A DNA stretch of 64,000 nucleotides, from contig NZ_SEBS01000003.1 in assembly GCF_004211145.1 (NCBI RefSeq), positions 124,001-188,000 of the forward strand, in the 5' to 3' direction. Origin of the DNA: Flavobacterium sp. (lineage in GTDB: Bacteria > Bacteroidota > Bacteroidia > Flavobacteriales > Flavobacteriaceae). Every line of letters starts with the position of its first letter. The first letter of the stretch is position 1. The notes below the pieces were generated by a model. The model did not search any database, was not told the DNA's origin, and saw only the letters and a program-made list of their open reading frames with translations. The position numbers were made by a program, and so were the translations under genes. Positions 42,490 to 49,776 of the stretch are shown here, piece by piece.

Positions 42490-42969
42490 ATGAGCAAGTT
42501 TCGTTTAGATGAAGTTGATCACCAGATACTGGACATGTTGATCGATAATACAAGAGTTCCATTTACCGATATCGCTAAAAAATTGCTTATTTCAGCCGGA
42601 ACCGTTCACGTGCGCGTGAAGAAAATGGAAGACGCCGGGATCATCATGGGATCTTCACTTACGCTTGACTACGAAAAGCTTGGTTATTCATTCATCGCTT
42701 ACGTCGGGGTTTTCCTCAACAACACGTCCCAGACCAAATTCGTTTTGGAGCGCATCAACGAAATCCCTTTCGTGACGGTCGCTCATGTGACGACAGGAAA
42801 GTTCAACATCTTCTGTAAAATCCGTGCGAAAGACACGAAACACGCGAAAGACGTGATCTTCATGATCGACGACATCGAAGGCGTTTACCGCACCGAGACG
42901 ATGATTTCACTCGAAGAAAGCATCAACGACAAGAAACGTCTGATGCACACGATCTTTAAAAACATGTAA
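42490..42969 (+). CDS. Lrp/AsnC-family transcriptional regulator
   Basis: 159 residues. The N-terminal winged helix (HQILDMLIDNTRVPFTDIAK, LLISAGTVHVRVKKMEDAG) and C-terminal RAM ligand-binding domain (GYSFIAYVGVFLNNTSQTKF, VAHVTTGKFNIFCKIRAKDT) are complete. Lrp-type regulators sense amino acids and often control biosynthesis or peptide use. The preceding peptidase gene may be a target, by position only. It ends at a strong terminator. Confidence 0.94.
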   Translation: MSKFRLDEVDHQILDMLIDNTRVPFTDIAKKLLISAGTVHVRVKKMEDAGIIMGSSLTLDYEKLGYSFIAYVGVFLNNTSQTKFVLERINEIPFVTVAHVTTGKFNIFCKIRAKDTKHAKDVIFMIDDIEGVYRTETMISLEESINDKKRLMHTIFKNM

Positions 42970-42990
42970 TCAATACGTTACGATTTATAC

Positions 42991-43019
42991 AAACCCCGGC
43001 CATTCGTCGGGGTTTTTTA
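42991..43019 (+). terminator. Rho-independent terminator after the Lrp-type gene
   Basis: AAACCCCG pairs with CGGGGTTT around a nine-base loop, followed by TTTTAG: a classical stem and T run, 22 bases after the stop codon. Confidence 0.85.
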
Positions 43020-43045
43020 GTATCTTAAAGCAAAAAATCCAAGCC

Positions 43046-45631
43046 ATGTACACGCTTCCAAAAATCGAGCGATTCAACCGCAGTGTCCTTTCAAAATACA
43101 ACGTTTACAACAGCGTTTTCCTGACGCTTCCGTTCGACGCGATCGACAATACGGGTTCGCTCTTGCCTTTATTTACCGAGGTTTGCGAGAAAGGATTCGC
43201 CAATCAGGAATCGCCTGAGCAGATCGTTAATTTCTTTGTCGAAAAATATCTCGATGCACCGTCAGAACAGGAACGAATTGATCTGATGTTCCGATTCATC
43301 CAATATGTCGAACGCCAAATCGTATTATTCGACGCGATCGAAGATGCCGCGTTTGAAGAAATAAACAACCTCGAAGGAACAGGTTCGATGCGCGAAATCC
43401 GCGATAAGGCGGAAGCGACCGGAAAACGTGAAGAACTTACGGAATTTCTCGACAGTTTCAACGTCCGAACCGTATTGACAGCTCACCCGACCCAATTCTA
43501 TCCCGGTCCTGTTTTGGGGATCATCACCGATCTGACCGAAGCCATAAAAACGGACAACCTATACGAAATCAAACAATTGTTGTCGCAACTCGGGAAAACG
43601 CCCTTCTTTAAAAAGGAGAAACCGACGCCGTTCGACGAAGCCGTGAGCCTGATCTGGTATCTTGAAAATGTATTTTACGATACGATTGGCGAGATCGTGA
43701 ATTTCATCTGCCGAAACATTTACCAGGGAGAAAAAATAAACGGTTCCATTTTAAGCCTTGGGTTCTGGCCCGGAGGCGACCGCGATGGGAACCCGTTCGT
43801 GACGACTGAAATCACGAACAAAGTCGCTGACCGTCTGCGCACTTCAATACTCAAATGTTATTACAACGATATCCGAAAACTCAGGCGAAAACTCACGTTC
43901 GCGAAGGTCGACGTAATGGTTACCGACGTGGAATCGAAATTATATCGCTCGGTCTTTTATTCCGAGGGGGAAATTTTCATCACTCAGGACGAGTTCAGGA
44001 AGACATTGCTCGAGATCCGAAAAATAATCGTGAGCCAGCACCAATCGCTGTATCTTGGTGAATTGGATTCGCTGCTCAACAAACTCAACGTATTCGGGTT
44101 TCACTTCGCGACGCTTGACATCAGGCAGAACAGCAAAATCCACAACGCTGTCATAAAAGATATTTTCGACACGCTCAAGAAAAGTGATCCCGAGTCATTT
44201 CCCAAAGAATATTTCGACCTTGAGGAAAAAGACCGCATCGAAGTCGCGACGAACCTCCATAAACGATTGAAGCCCGACGCTTTTTCGGACGAAATGACAC
44301 AACAGACGCTGCAATCGATCTATGCGATGAAAAACATACAGGAACGAAACGGCGAGAAAGGTTCGAACCGCTACATCATCAGCAATAACGAGAGCGCGCT
44401 GAACGTAATCGAGACGCTTGCGTTGTTCCAGCTCAGCGGATGGGAAAATCCGAGCGTCGATATCGTTCCGCTTTTCGAGGCCGTCGATGATTTGCGCAAC
44501 TCCGACAAAATCATGGAAACGCTGTACACGAATCCCGATTACGCCGAACATCTTAAGCGCCGAAACAACGTCCAGACGGTCATGCTCGGTTTCAGCGACG
44601 GCACGAAAGACGGCGGTTACCTCATGGCGAACTGGAGTATTTACCTTGCCAAGGAAGCGATCACGGCCATGTCGCGCAAATATGGGATTGAAGTGATTTT
44701 CTTCGACGGACGCGGCGGACCTCCGGCTCGTGGAGGCGGAAAGACGCACAAATTTTACGCATCGTTGGGTTCGGACATCGAAAACAACGAAATCCAGATT
44801 ACGATCCAGGGACAAACGATCAGCTCGAATTTCGGAACGTTCGATTCTTGCCAGTTCAACCTTGAAAACCTGTTGAGCGCGGGAATCAGCAATCGCTTGT
44901 TCGACAAGGGCAAAAACGATTTATCGGCTGGTGACAAAACGCTGCTCAGCGATCTCGCCGAAATCGGTTACAAGAAATACATCGATTTTAAGAACCATCC
45001 CGAATTCATTCCGTTTTTGGAACAGATGAGTGCGCTCAAATATTATTCGATGGTCAACATCGGCAGCCGTCCCGCCAAACGAAACAAAGGCGACAAGTTG
45101 AATTTCGGCGATCTGCGCGCGATCCCGTTCGTGGGTTCGTGGAGTATGTTGAAGCTCAACGTTCCGGGATCTTTCGGCGTCGGAACCGCTTTGAAGGAGT
45201 TCGAGAAATCGGGCAAATGGAACGACGTGCAGGAACTTTACGACCGTTCTTTATTTTTCCGTACGTTATTGGAAAACAGTATGATGTCGTTGGCTAAGTC
45301 GTTTTTGCCTTTAACTGCATATATGAAGGACGATCCCGAATTCGGAGCGTTCTGGCAGGTCATTTATGACGAGTTCGCGCTCACCAAAGAAATGCTTCTC
45401 AAGATTGCGGCACACAAGGAACTCATGGAAAACTATCCCGATGGAAAAGCGTCGATCGCCGTCCGCGAGCACATCGTAATGCCGTTGCTCGTGATCCAGC
45501 AGTATTCGCTTCAGCGCATAAACGAACTTCAAAAAGAAGCCAAACCCGACGAAAAATTGATCGCGACGTATGAGAAACTCGTAACGCGCGCTCTTTTCGG
45601 GAATACTAACGCCGCCAGAAATTCAGCCTGA
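43046..45631 (+). CDS. ppc: Phosphoenolpyruvate carboxylase
   Basis: 861 residues, close to the family's usual 880-930. It makes oxaloacetate from phosphoenolpyruvate and bicarbonate to refill the TCA cycle. Seen: the catalytic His in TVLTAHPTQFYPGP, the binding loop LGFWPGGDRDGNPFVTTEI, the hallmark FFDGRGGPPARGGGKTHKFY, and the allosteric C-terminus ending RALFGNTNAARNSA. It shares a TGATGA junction with the following DinB gene. No promoter word is perfect upstream. Confidence 0.96.
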   Translation: MYTLPKIERFNRSVLSKYNVYNSVFLTLPFDAIDNTGSLLPLFTEVCEKGFANQESPEQIVNFFVEKYLDAPSEQERIDLMFRFIQYVERQIVLFDAIEDAAFEEINNLEGTGSMREIRDKAEATGKREELTEFLDSFNVRTVLTAHPTQFYPGPVLGIITDLTEAIKTDNLYEIKQLLSQLGKTPFFKKEKPTPFDEAVSLIWYLENVFYDTIGEIVNFICRNIYQGEKINGSILSLGFWPGGDRDGNPFVTTEITNKVADRLRTSILKCYYNDIRKLRRKLTFAKVDVMVTDVESKLYRSVFYSEGEIFITQDEFRKTLLEIRKIIVSQHQSLYLGELDSLLNKLNVFGFHFATLDIRQNSKIHNAVIKDIFDTLKKSDPESFPKEYFDLEEKDRIEVATNLHKRLKPDAFSDEMTQQTLQSIYAMKNIQERNGEKGSNRYIISNNESALNVIETLALFQLSGWENPSVDIVPLFEAVDDLRNSDKIMETLYTNPDYAEHLKRRNNVQTVMLGFSDGTKDGGYLMANWSIYLAKEAITAMSRKYGIEVIFFDGRGGPPARGGGKTHKFYASLGSDIENNEIQITIQGQTISSNFGTFDSCQFNLENLLSAGISNRLFDKGKNDLSAGDKTLLSDLAEIGYKKYIDFKNHPEFIPFLEQMSALKYYSMVNIGSRPAKRNKGDKLNFGDLRAIPFVGSWSMLKLNVPGSFGVGTALKEFEKSGKWNDVQELYDRSLFFRTLLENSMMSLAKSFLPLTAYMKDDPEFGAFWQVIYDEFALTKEMLLKIAAHKELMENYPDGKASIAVREHIVMPLLVIQQYSLQRINELQKEAKPDEKLIATYEKLVTRALFGNTNAARNSA

Positions 45632-46155
45632 TGAAACCAAGCCAATTAATGCCCGGAGAATATCCGGCCTACCAAAAAACGTATATCGATACGGTCGAAG
45701 AAATCGATCTGATCGAAGAGCTTGAAATTTCGTTGCACCGATTCATCCGTTTCGCGAGAGAGATTCCGATGGAAAAATTCGATTACCGATACGCGCCCGG
45801 GAAATGGACGATCAAGGAAATAATCCAGCACGTCATAGATTGTGAACGCATCTTCGCGTATCGCGCGTTGGCCTTCGCCCGAAACGACAAAACGCCTTTG
45901 CCGGGATTCGAGGAAAATGATTACGCCGACGCGAGCGACGGAAATTCGCGTCATTTGAATGCGTTGCTCACCGAATTGTCTGAAGTGCGCCAATCGAACA
46001 TCACGCTGTTCAAGAGTTTTTCAGATGAAGCTTTGTTGCGCATTGGCAACGCGAACGGGAATCCGAATTCGGTACGCGCTTTGGGTTTTGCGATCATCGG
46101 GCATCAGAATCACCATCAGAAGGTTTACGAGGAAAGATATTTGAAAGAAGTTTAG
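45631..46155 (+). CDS. DinB-like four-helix metal-binding protein
   Basis: 174 residues. The DinB_2 helical bundle is recognisable from FDYRYAPGKWTIKEIIQHVI and the ligand-bearing His in IIQHVIDCERIFAYR and AIIGHQNHHQKVYEERY. The ATG shares a base with the ppc stop, so translation is coupled. Probably a thiol-dependent or metal-dependent transferase of unknown substrate. The TAG stop codon lies inside the first TTTAGGG repeat unit. Confidence 0.87.
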   Translation: MKPSQLMPGEYPAYQKTYIDTVEEIDLIEELEISLHRFIRFAREIPMEKFDYRYAPGKWTIKEIIQHVIDCERIFAYRALAFARNDKTPLPGFEENDYADASDGNSRHLNALLTELSEVRQSNITLFKSFSDEALLRIGNANGNPNSVRALGFAIIGHQNHHQKVYEERYLKEV

Positions 46156-46323
46156 GGTTTAGAGTTTAGAGTTGATGCAAGTAGGTTGAGACAGCGTTTT
46201 TTATTCGCGTTTTGGAATCGATTCGTGAAATGACAACGTACTAACCCTAAACCCTAAACCCTAAACCCTAAACCCTAAACCCTAAACCCTAAACTCTAAA
46301 CCCTAAACTCTAAACCCTAAACC
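46151..46323. repeat. Inverted TTTAGGG (CCCTAAA) tandem arrays between convergent genes
   Basis: The short left arm 46151-46172 (TTTAGGGTTTAGAGTTTAGAG) begins inside the DinB-gene stop codon. The long right arm 46245-46321 is eleven contiguous 7-base units (nine CCCTAAA, two CTCTAAA) and contains the TAG stop codon of the glycosylase gene on the minus strand. The word equals the plant telomere repeat, but the setting is plainly bacterial. Between the arms lies a unique 70-base spacer. Confidence 0.85.
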
Positions 46324-46793
46324 AATAAACTCTTCCATTTCAACAATTTTTCTTCAAACTTCATCGTATTCGCCGGACTCGTAGACGGCATCACGAATTG
46401 AGGCAGTGGAATCGTGTTTCCAAAGGCTTTCGTGAACAAGCGATGGCTTTCTTTTCCATTAAAGAAAATTGCTTTGATGTTTGGGTTTTCGGCGAGCAAT
46501 TCGGGGATTTTATTCGGAACCGAATTCTTGATGTTCGTATCAAGGCTTCCTTCGCGTTCGCAGGTTTCGAGTACATCCCAGAGCGCGATGCCGTTGTCGA
46601 TCAGCAATTGTTTGCGCGATTCGAAATCAGGTGGAACGGGCAATTCCGCGAAAATTGAAAACATGATTTTCCAGAATGCGTTTTGCGGATGCGCGTAGTA
46701 TTGTTGCTTTTGCAGCGATTGCACGCCGGGCATTGTTCCTAGGATTAGAATTCTGGAATGTTTATCGGCTAATGGAGGAAAAGAGCAGATCAA
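46317..46793 (-). CDS. DNA-deoxyinosine glycosylase (uracil-DNA glycosylase superfamily)
   Basis: 158 residues from a TTG at 46793; no better ATG exists. ILILGTMPGVQSLQKQQYYA is the UDG-superfamily motif A region, HPQNAFWKIMFSIFA follows, and KAIFFNGKESHRLFTKAF with VMPSTSPANTM forms motif B. This matches hypoxanthine/deoxyinosine glycosylases that repair deaminated adenine. The start region is the beginning of the first triplicated unit (46791), so the start is uncertain. The stop is in the CCCTAAA array. Confidence 0.88.
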   Translation of the reverse strand: MICSFPPLADKHSRILILGTMPGVQSLQKQQYYAHPQNAFWKIMFSIFAELPVPPDFESRKQLLIDNGIALWDVLETCEREGSLDTNIKNSVPNKIPELLAENPNIKAIFFNGKESHRLFTKAFGNTIPLPQFVMPSTSPANTMKFEEKLLKWKSLLV

Positions 46794-47215
46794 GTATTTT
46801 ATTTTTACAATTAAGAGATTTGAGAAAAGTTAAGAAAAACTCGTCGAAAAAAGCAAGCCTTAACCAACCTTAACTATCTTAATTGTTAAAAATTTCCGCA
46901 GCGACAATAAAATGAAAGCTTCGAAATTTTCATCGGCGCGACCAGAGAAAACACAAAGCAAGTATTTTTTTTTACAGTTAAGATAGTTGAGAAAAGTTAA
47001 GAAAAACGCATCGAAACAAGCAAGCGTTAACTAACCTTAACTATCTTAACTGTTTGAAATTTCCGACTTGACAATAGAATGAAGGGCACGGAATTTTATC
47101 GACGATAAAAGCAACCCTCGTATTTATTTCTATCATTAAGAAATTATGGACAGTTAAGCAAAAATAATTACCTTAATTTTTATAGTTTAAATTTTCGCTG
47201 CGACAATCGAATACA
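46791..47215. repeat. Three tandem units, each a hairpin plus a methyltransferase-like gene tail
   Basis: Unit 1 (46791-46958) and unit 2 (46959-47116) are similar over about 160 bases. Unit 3 (47117-47215) is diverged and includes the 3' end of the methyltransferase gene. Each unit has TTAAGATAGTT...AACTATCTTAA-type arms forming a hairpin. Units 1 and 2 also carry, on the minus strand, a short reading stretch KFRSFHFIVAAEI and KFRALHSIVKSEI, like the gene's own KFR...YSIVAAKI ending. The 393-base gap holds no other gene. Confidence 0.7.
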
Positions 47216-47984
47216 CAAACGGAATATCATTCCTCAAATGCGCAACCCTAAACTTTCCGGGCGCGAATTCCTCCATATTACTGAAACAATTATAAGGCGA
47301 ATAATCGTACTCGTCGAATTTCTGAACGGTCAATCCATTTTCAAGTAAACTCGTAACAACCTCCGAAAGCGAATGGTTCCACGAAATCGATTGGTTTTTA
47401 ATGTCAGCTGATTTATCGGCATAAGTTCCCGTTTCATTTTCAATGATCGCGCCGGCTTTGAAATAATTGTACGCGACATATTTGAACTCGTCGTCGAACA
47501 TCCAAACCACGGGATGAAATTCAGCGAACACGAACTTTCCACCGGGTTTCAAAAAATGCGAAACGACTTTTGCCCATTTATCAAGGTCGGGCAACCAGCC
47601 GATCGTGCCGTAACTCGTGAACACGATGTCGAATTCCTGATACATGCGATTTGGTAAATCATAGATGTCGCTGCAGATGAATTCCGCGTCGGCGTTTAAA
47701 TCACGTGCGATTACTTGTGCCGTTTCTATTGCCTTGTCTGAAAAATCAACTCCGACGGTTGTCGCGCCCAGTCGAGAAAGTGAAATCGTGTCTTGTCCGA
47801 AATGACATTGTAAATGCAGAATCCGCTTGCCTGAAACATCGCCGAGCAAAGCAAGTTCGATTTCCTTTAGCGAGGATTTTCCGTTGAGAAAAGCTTGTTG
47901 GTCGTAAAATTCTGAGTGTAGGTGGACGGAAACTTTGTCGTTCCAGGTGTTGCGGTTTATGTTAAGGTAGTCGTCAGGATTCAT
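47187..47984 (-). CDS. Class I SAM-dependent methyltransferase
   Basis: 265 residues. Motif I ILHLQCHFGQDTISLSRLGA (GxGxD replaced by CHFGQD, normal for this branch) is at about 54-73, and motif II is TTVGVDFSDKAIETAQVIAR. The acceptor-side motif is DIVFTSYGTIGWLPDLDKWA. The family (methyltransferase domain 25/11) is common in Bacteroidota with unknown acceptors. Its last codons form part of the triplicated tail unit described at 46791-47215. Confidence 0.88.
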   Translation of the reverse strand: MNPDDYLNINRNTWNDKVSVHLHSEFYDQQAFLNGKSSLKEIELALLGDVSGKRILHLQCHFGQDTISLSRLGATTVGVDFSDKAIETAQVIARDLNADAEFICSDIYDLPNRMYQEFDIVFTSYGTIGWLPDLDKWAKVVSHFLKPGGKFVFAEFHPVVWMFDDEFKYVAYNYFKAGAIIENETGTYADKSADIKNQSISWNHSLSEVVTSLLENGLTVQKFDEYDYSPYNCFSNMEEFAPGKFRVAHLRNDIPFVYSIVAAKI

Positions 47985-48019
47985 TTTGCTTTTTTGTGTA
48001 AGTTACATATTTAGGTTTG

Positions 48020-48280
48020 TTTTTTTTGCCACGAAGGCACGAAGGCACGGAGTTTTTTTGACGTTGACACTGTATTCTTAAGTCACAAGTAAAGCTTCGC
48101 TTTTATGAAAATTGATTCGTTATTTACACAGGCCAATAATTAAAATAAACAATATTTGCATTTTAATTTCAAGTGAATCTTTGTATTAACGTCTTGTTTG
48201 TCTTCGTTCTTAAATAAAATTCAAATATTAAAAATGACTTAGAGACTTCGTGCTTTCGTGTCTTCGTGGCAAAAAAAAAC
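48020..48280. repeat. CACGAAGG repeat arms in inverted orientation around an A/T-rich spacer
   Basis: Left arm 48028-48052: GCCACGAAGGCACGAAGGCA then CGGAG. Right arm 48243-48270: GACTTCGTGCTTTCGTGTCT then TCGTGGC, its reverse complement. The 190-base spacer is A/T-rich with no gene. The gap 47985-48326 holds nothing else except the terminator of the acidic-protein gene. Confidence 0.7.
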
Positions 48281-48290
48281 TTCTAGTCTT

Positions 48291-48325
48291 TCAAAAAAAA
48301 AAGGAACCCATTCAGGCTCCCATTT
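48291..48325 (-). terminator. Terminator of the acidic-protein gene
   Basis: On the minus strand GGGAGCC-TGAAT-GGGTTCC forms a short stem with one internal mismatch, followed by a run of ten T. It begins right after the TAG stop at 48327, ending the aroB/speA-side transcript. Confidence 0.75.
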
Positions 48326-48326
48326 T

Positions 48327-48764
48327 CTATTTCTCATCGTCTTCATCATCATCCTCGTCGTCATCGTAGGATTTTGAATCGTCTTCGAAGTCATCATCGT
48401 CGTCGTCATCGTCTCCGTCGGCATCCGAATCTTTTTCAGGTTTGTCGACATCGTCAAGATCGTCATCGTCATCGGTTGCGGCATCGTCGTCCTCGATATC
48501 CATTTTCATCGAATCAATCGGTTCCACGACATCGTCAATATCGTTGTCTTCGTCGAATTTCTCGAGACGGCTCGCGAGTTTCGTGCTCACTTTCACAAGA
48601 TAGATCGTGTCTTCAGTTCGGACTTCGACCGCTTCGATGAGCTCGTTTTGAGCGTTTCGGAAACGGATGATGTGCGAATCGTCATAACCGTCGGGAAAGC
48701 GCTCCAACAACAATGTCAGGATTTCATTCGTTAGCTTGTTATAGTCTACAATTACTCTTTTCAT
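48327..48764 (-). CDS. Conserved protein with strongly acidic C-terminus
   Basis: 145 residues. The first 75 form a conserved flavobacterial domain (KLTNEILTLLLERFPDGYDD, IEAVEVRTEDTIYLVKVSTK). The last 60 are almost all Asp and Glu, in runs such as DDDDDDDDFEDD, with the DNA reading GATGATGAC-type repeats that could gain or lose units. Function unknown; the acidic tail suggests binding to a basic partner or metal. It starts 3 bases after the deoxyhypusine-synthase-like gene and is co-transcribed with it. Confidence 0.8.
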   Translation of the reverse strand: MKRVIVDYNKLTNEILTLLLERFPDGYDDSHIIRFRNAQNELIEAVEVRTEDTIYLVKVSTKLASRLEKFDEDNDIDDVVEPIDSMKMDIEDDDAATDDDDDLDDVDKPEKDSDADGDDDDDDDDFEDDSKSYDDDEDDDEDDEK

Positions 48765-48767
48765 AGG

Positions 48768-49739
48768 TTACATATCTAATAGGTAGGCGAAAATAAGTGG
48801 CGCCACGATCGTAGCGTCAGATTCAATGATAAATTTGGGCGTGTTGATATCGAGTTTTCCCCAAGTGATCTTCTCGTTGGGAACGGCTCCTGAATACGAA
48901 CCGTAGCTCGTGGTCGAATCGGAAATTTGGCAAAAATAACTCCAGAACGGAACGTCGTGCATTTCCATATCCTGGTACAACATCGGGACGACGCAAATAG
49001 GGAAGTCGCCCGCAATTCCACCACCGATCTGGAAAAATCCTACACCGTTGCTTGAATTTTTAGAATACCAATCGGCGAGATACGTCATATATTCGATGCC
49101 CGATTTCATCGTCGAGGCTTTGAGTTCGCCTTTGATCACGTACGATGCGAAGATGTTACCCATCGTCGAATCTTCCCATCCGGGAACGATGATCGGTAAA
49201 TTGGCTTCGGCCGCCGCGTACATCCACGAATCTTTCAAATCGATCTCGTAATATTCCTCGAGAACGCCTGAAAGCAACATCTTGTACATGAATTCGTGCG
49301 GGAAATAACGCTCGCCTTTGTCGTCGGCGTCCTTCCAGATCTTGTAGATGTGTTTTTGAAGGCGACGGAACGCTTCGTGCTCCGGAATGCAAGTGTCGGT
49401 CACTCGGTTCAATCCGCGTTCCAATAAATCCCATTCCTGTTGTGGCGTCAAATCGCGGTAGTTCGGTACTCTCTCGTAGTGTGAGTGGGCCACGAGGTTC
49501 ATGATGTCTTCCTCGAGGTTTGCTCCTGTACAGGAAATGATCTGCACTTTGTCGCGACGGATCATTTCAGCAAAAATTTTCCCCAGCTCAGCCGTACTCA
49601 TCGCACCAGCAAGCGTCACCATCATTTTCGAGCCGTCGGCAAGTTGTTTTTCGTAGGCTTTCGCCGCATCAACTAGCGCCGCCGAATTGAAATGCAGGTA
49701 ATACTTTTCAATAAATTGGCTAATTGGTCCTTTACTCAT
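48768..49739 (-). CDS. Deoxyhypusine-synthase-like enzyme
   Basis: 323 residues. The family is clear from KVQIISCTGANLEEDIMNLV (NAD-binding), IPIIVPGWEDSTMGNIFASY-type segment, GVGFFQIGGGIAGDFPI, and the active lysine in ITWGKLDINTPKFIIESDAT (K in WGK, equivalent to the catalytic Lys of eukaryotic enzymes). Bacteria lack eIF5A, so the enzyme probably transfers the aminobutyl group of spermidine to a small amine (homospermidine-type chemistry). It lies directly downstream of speA, which fits polyamine metabolism. Confidence 0.88.
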   Translation of the reverse strand: MSKGPISQFIEKYYLHFNSAALVDAAKAYEKQLADGSKMMVTLAGAMSTAELGKIFAEMIRRDKVQIISCTGANLEEDIMNLVAHSHYERVPNYRDLTPQQEWDLLERGLNRVTDTCIPEHEAFRRLQKHIYKIWKDADDKGERYFPHEFMYKMLLSGVLEEYYEIDLKDSWMYAAAEANLPIIVPGWEDSTMGNIFASYVIKGELKASTMKSGIEYMTYLADWYSKNSSNGVGFFQIGGGIAGDFPICVVPMLYQDMEMHDVPFWSYFCQISDSTTSYGSYSGAVPNEKITWGKLDINTPKFIIESDATIVAPLIFAYLLDM

Positions 49740-49776
49740 TGTTTTTGTTTTGCAGTTGTCTTAGTATAAAAATAAT

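Noticed and set aside
44195..44815. Antisense frame inside ppc
   Set aside because: Opposite the catalytic core of a clear ppc gene; no family features.
46245..46321. Plant-type telomere DNA or contamination
   Set aside because: The array contains the stop codon of a bacterial gene, another bacterial stop lies in the opposite arm, and other short-word arrays follow the same layout.
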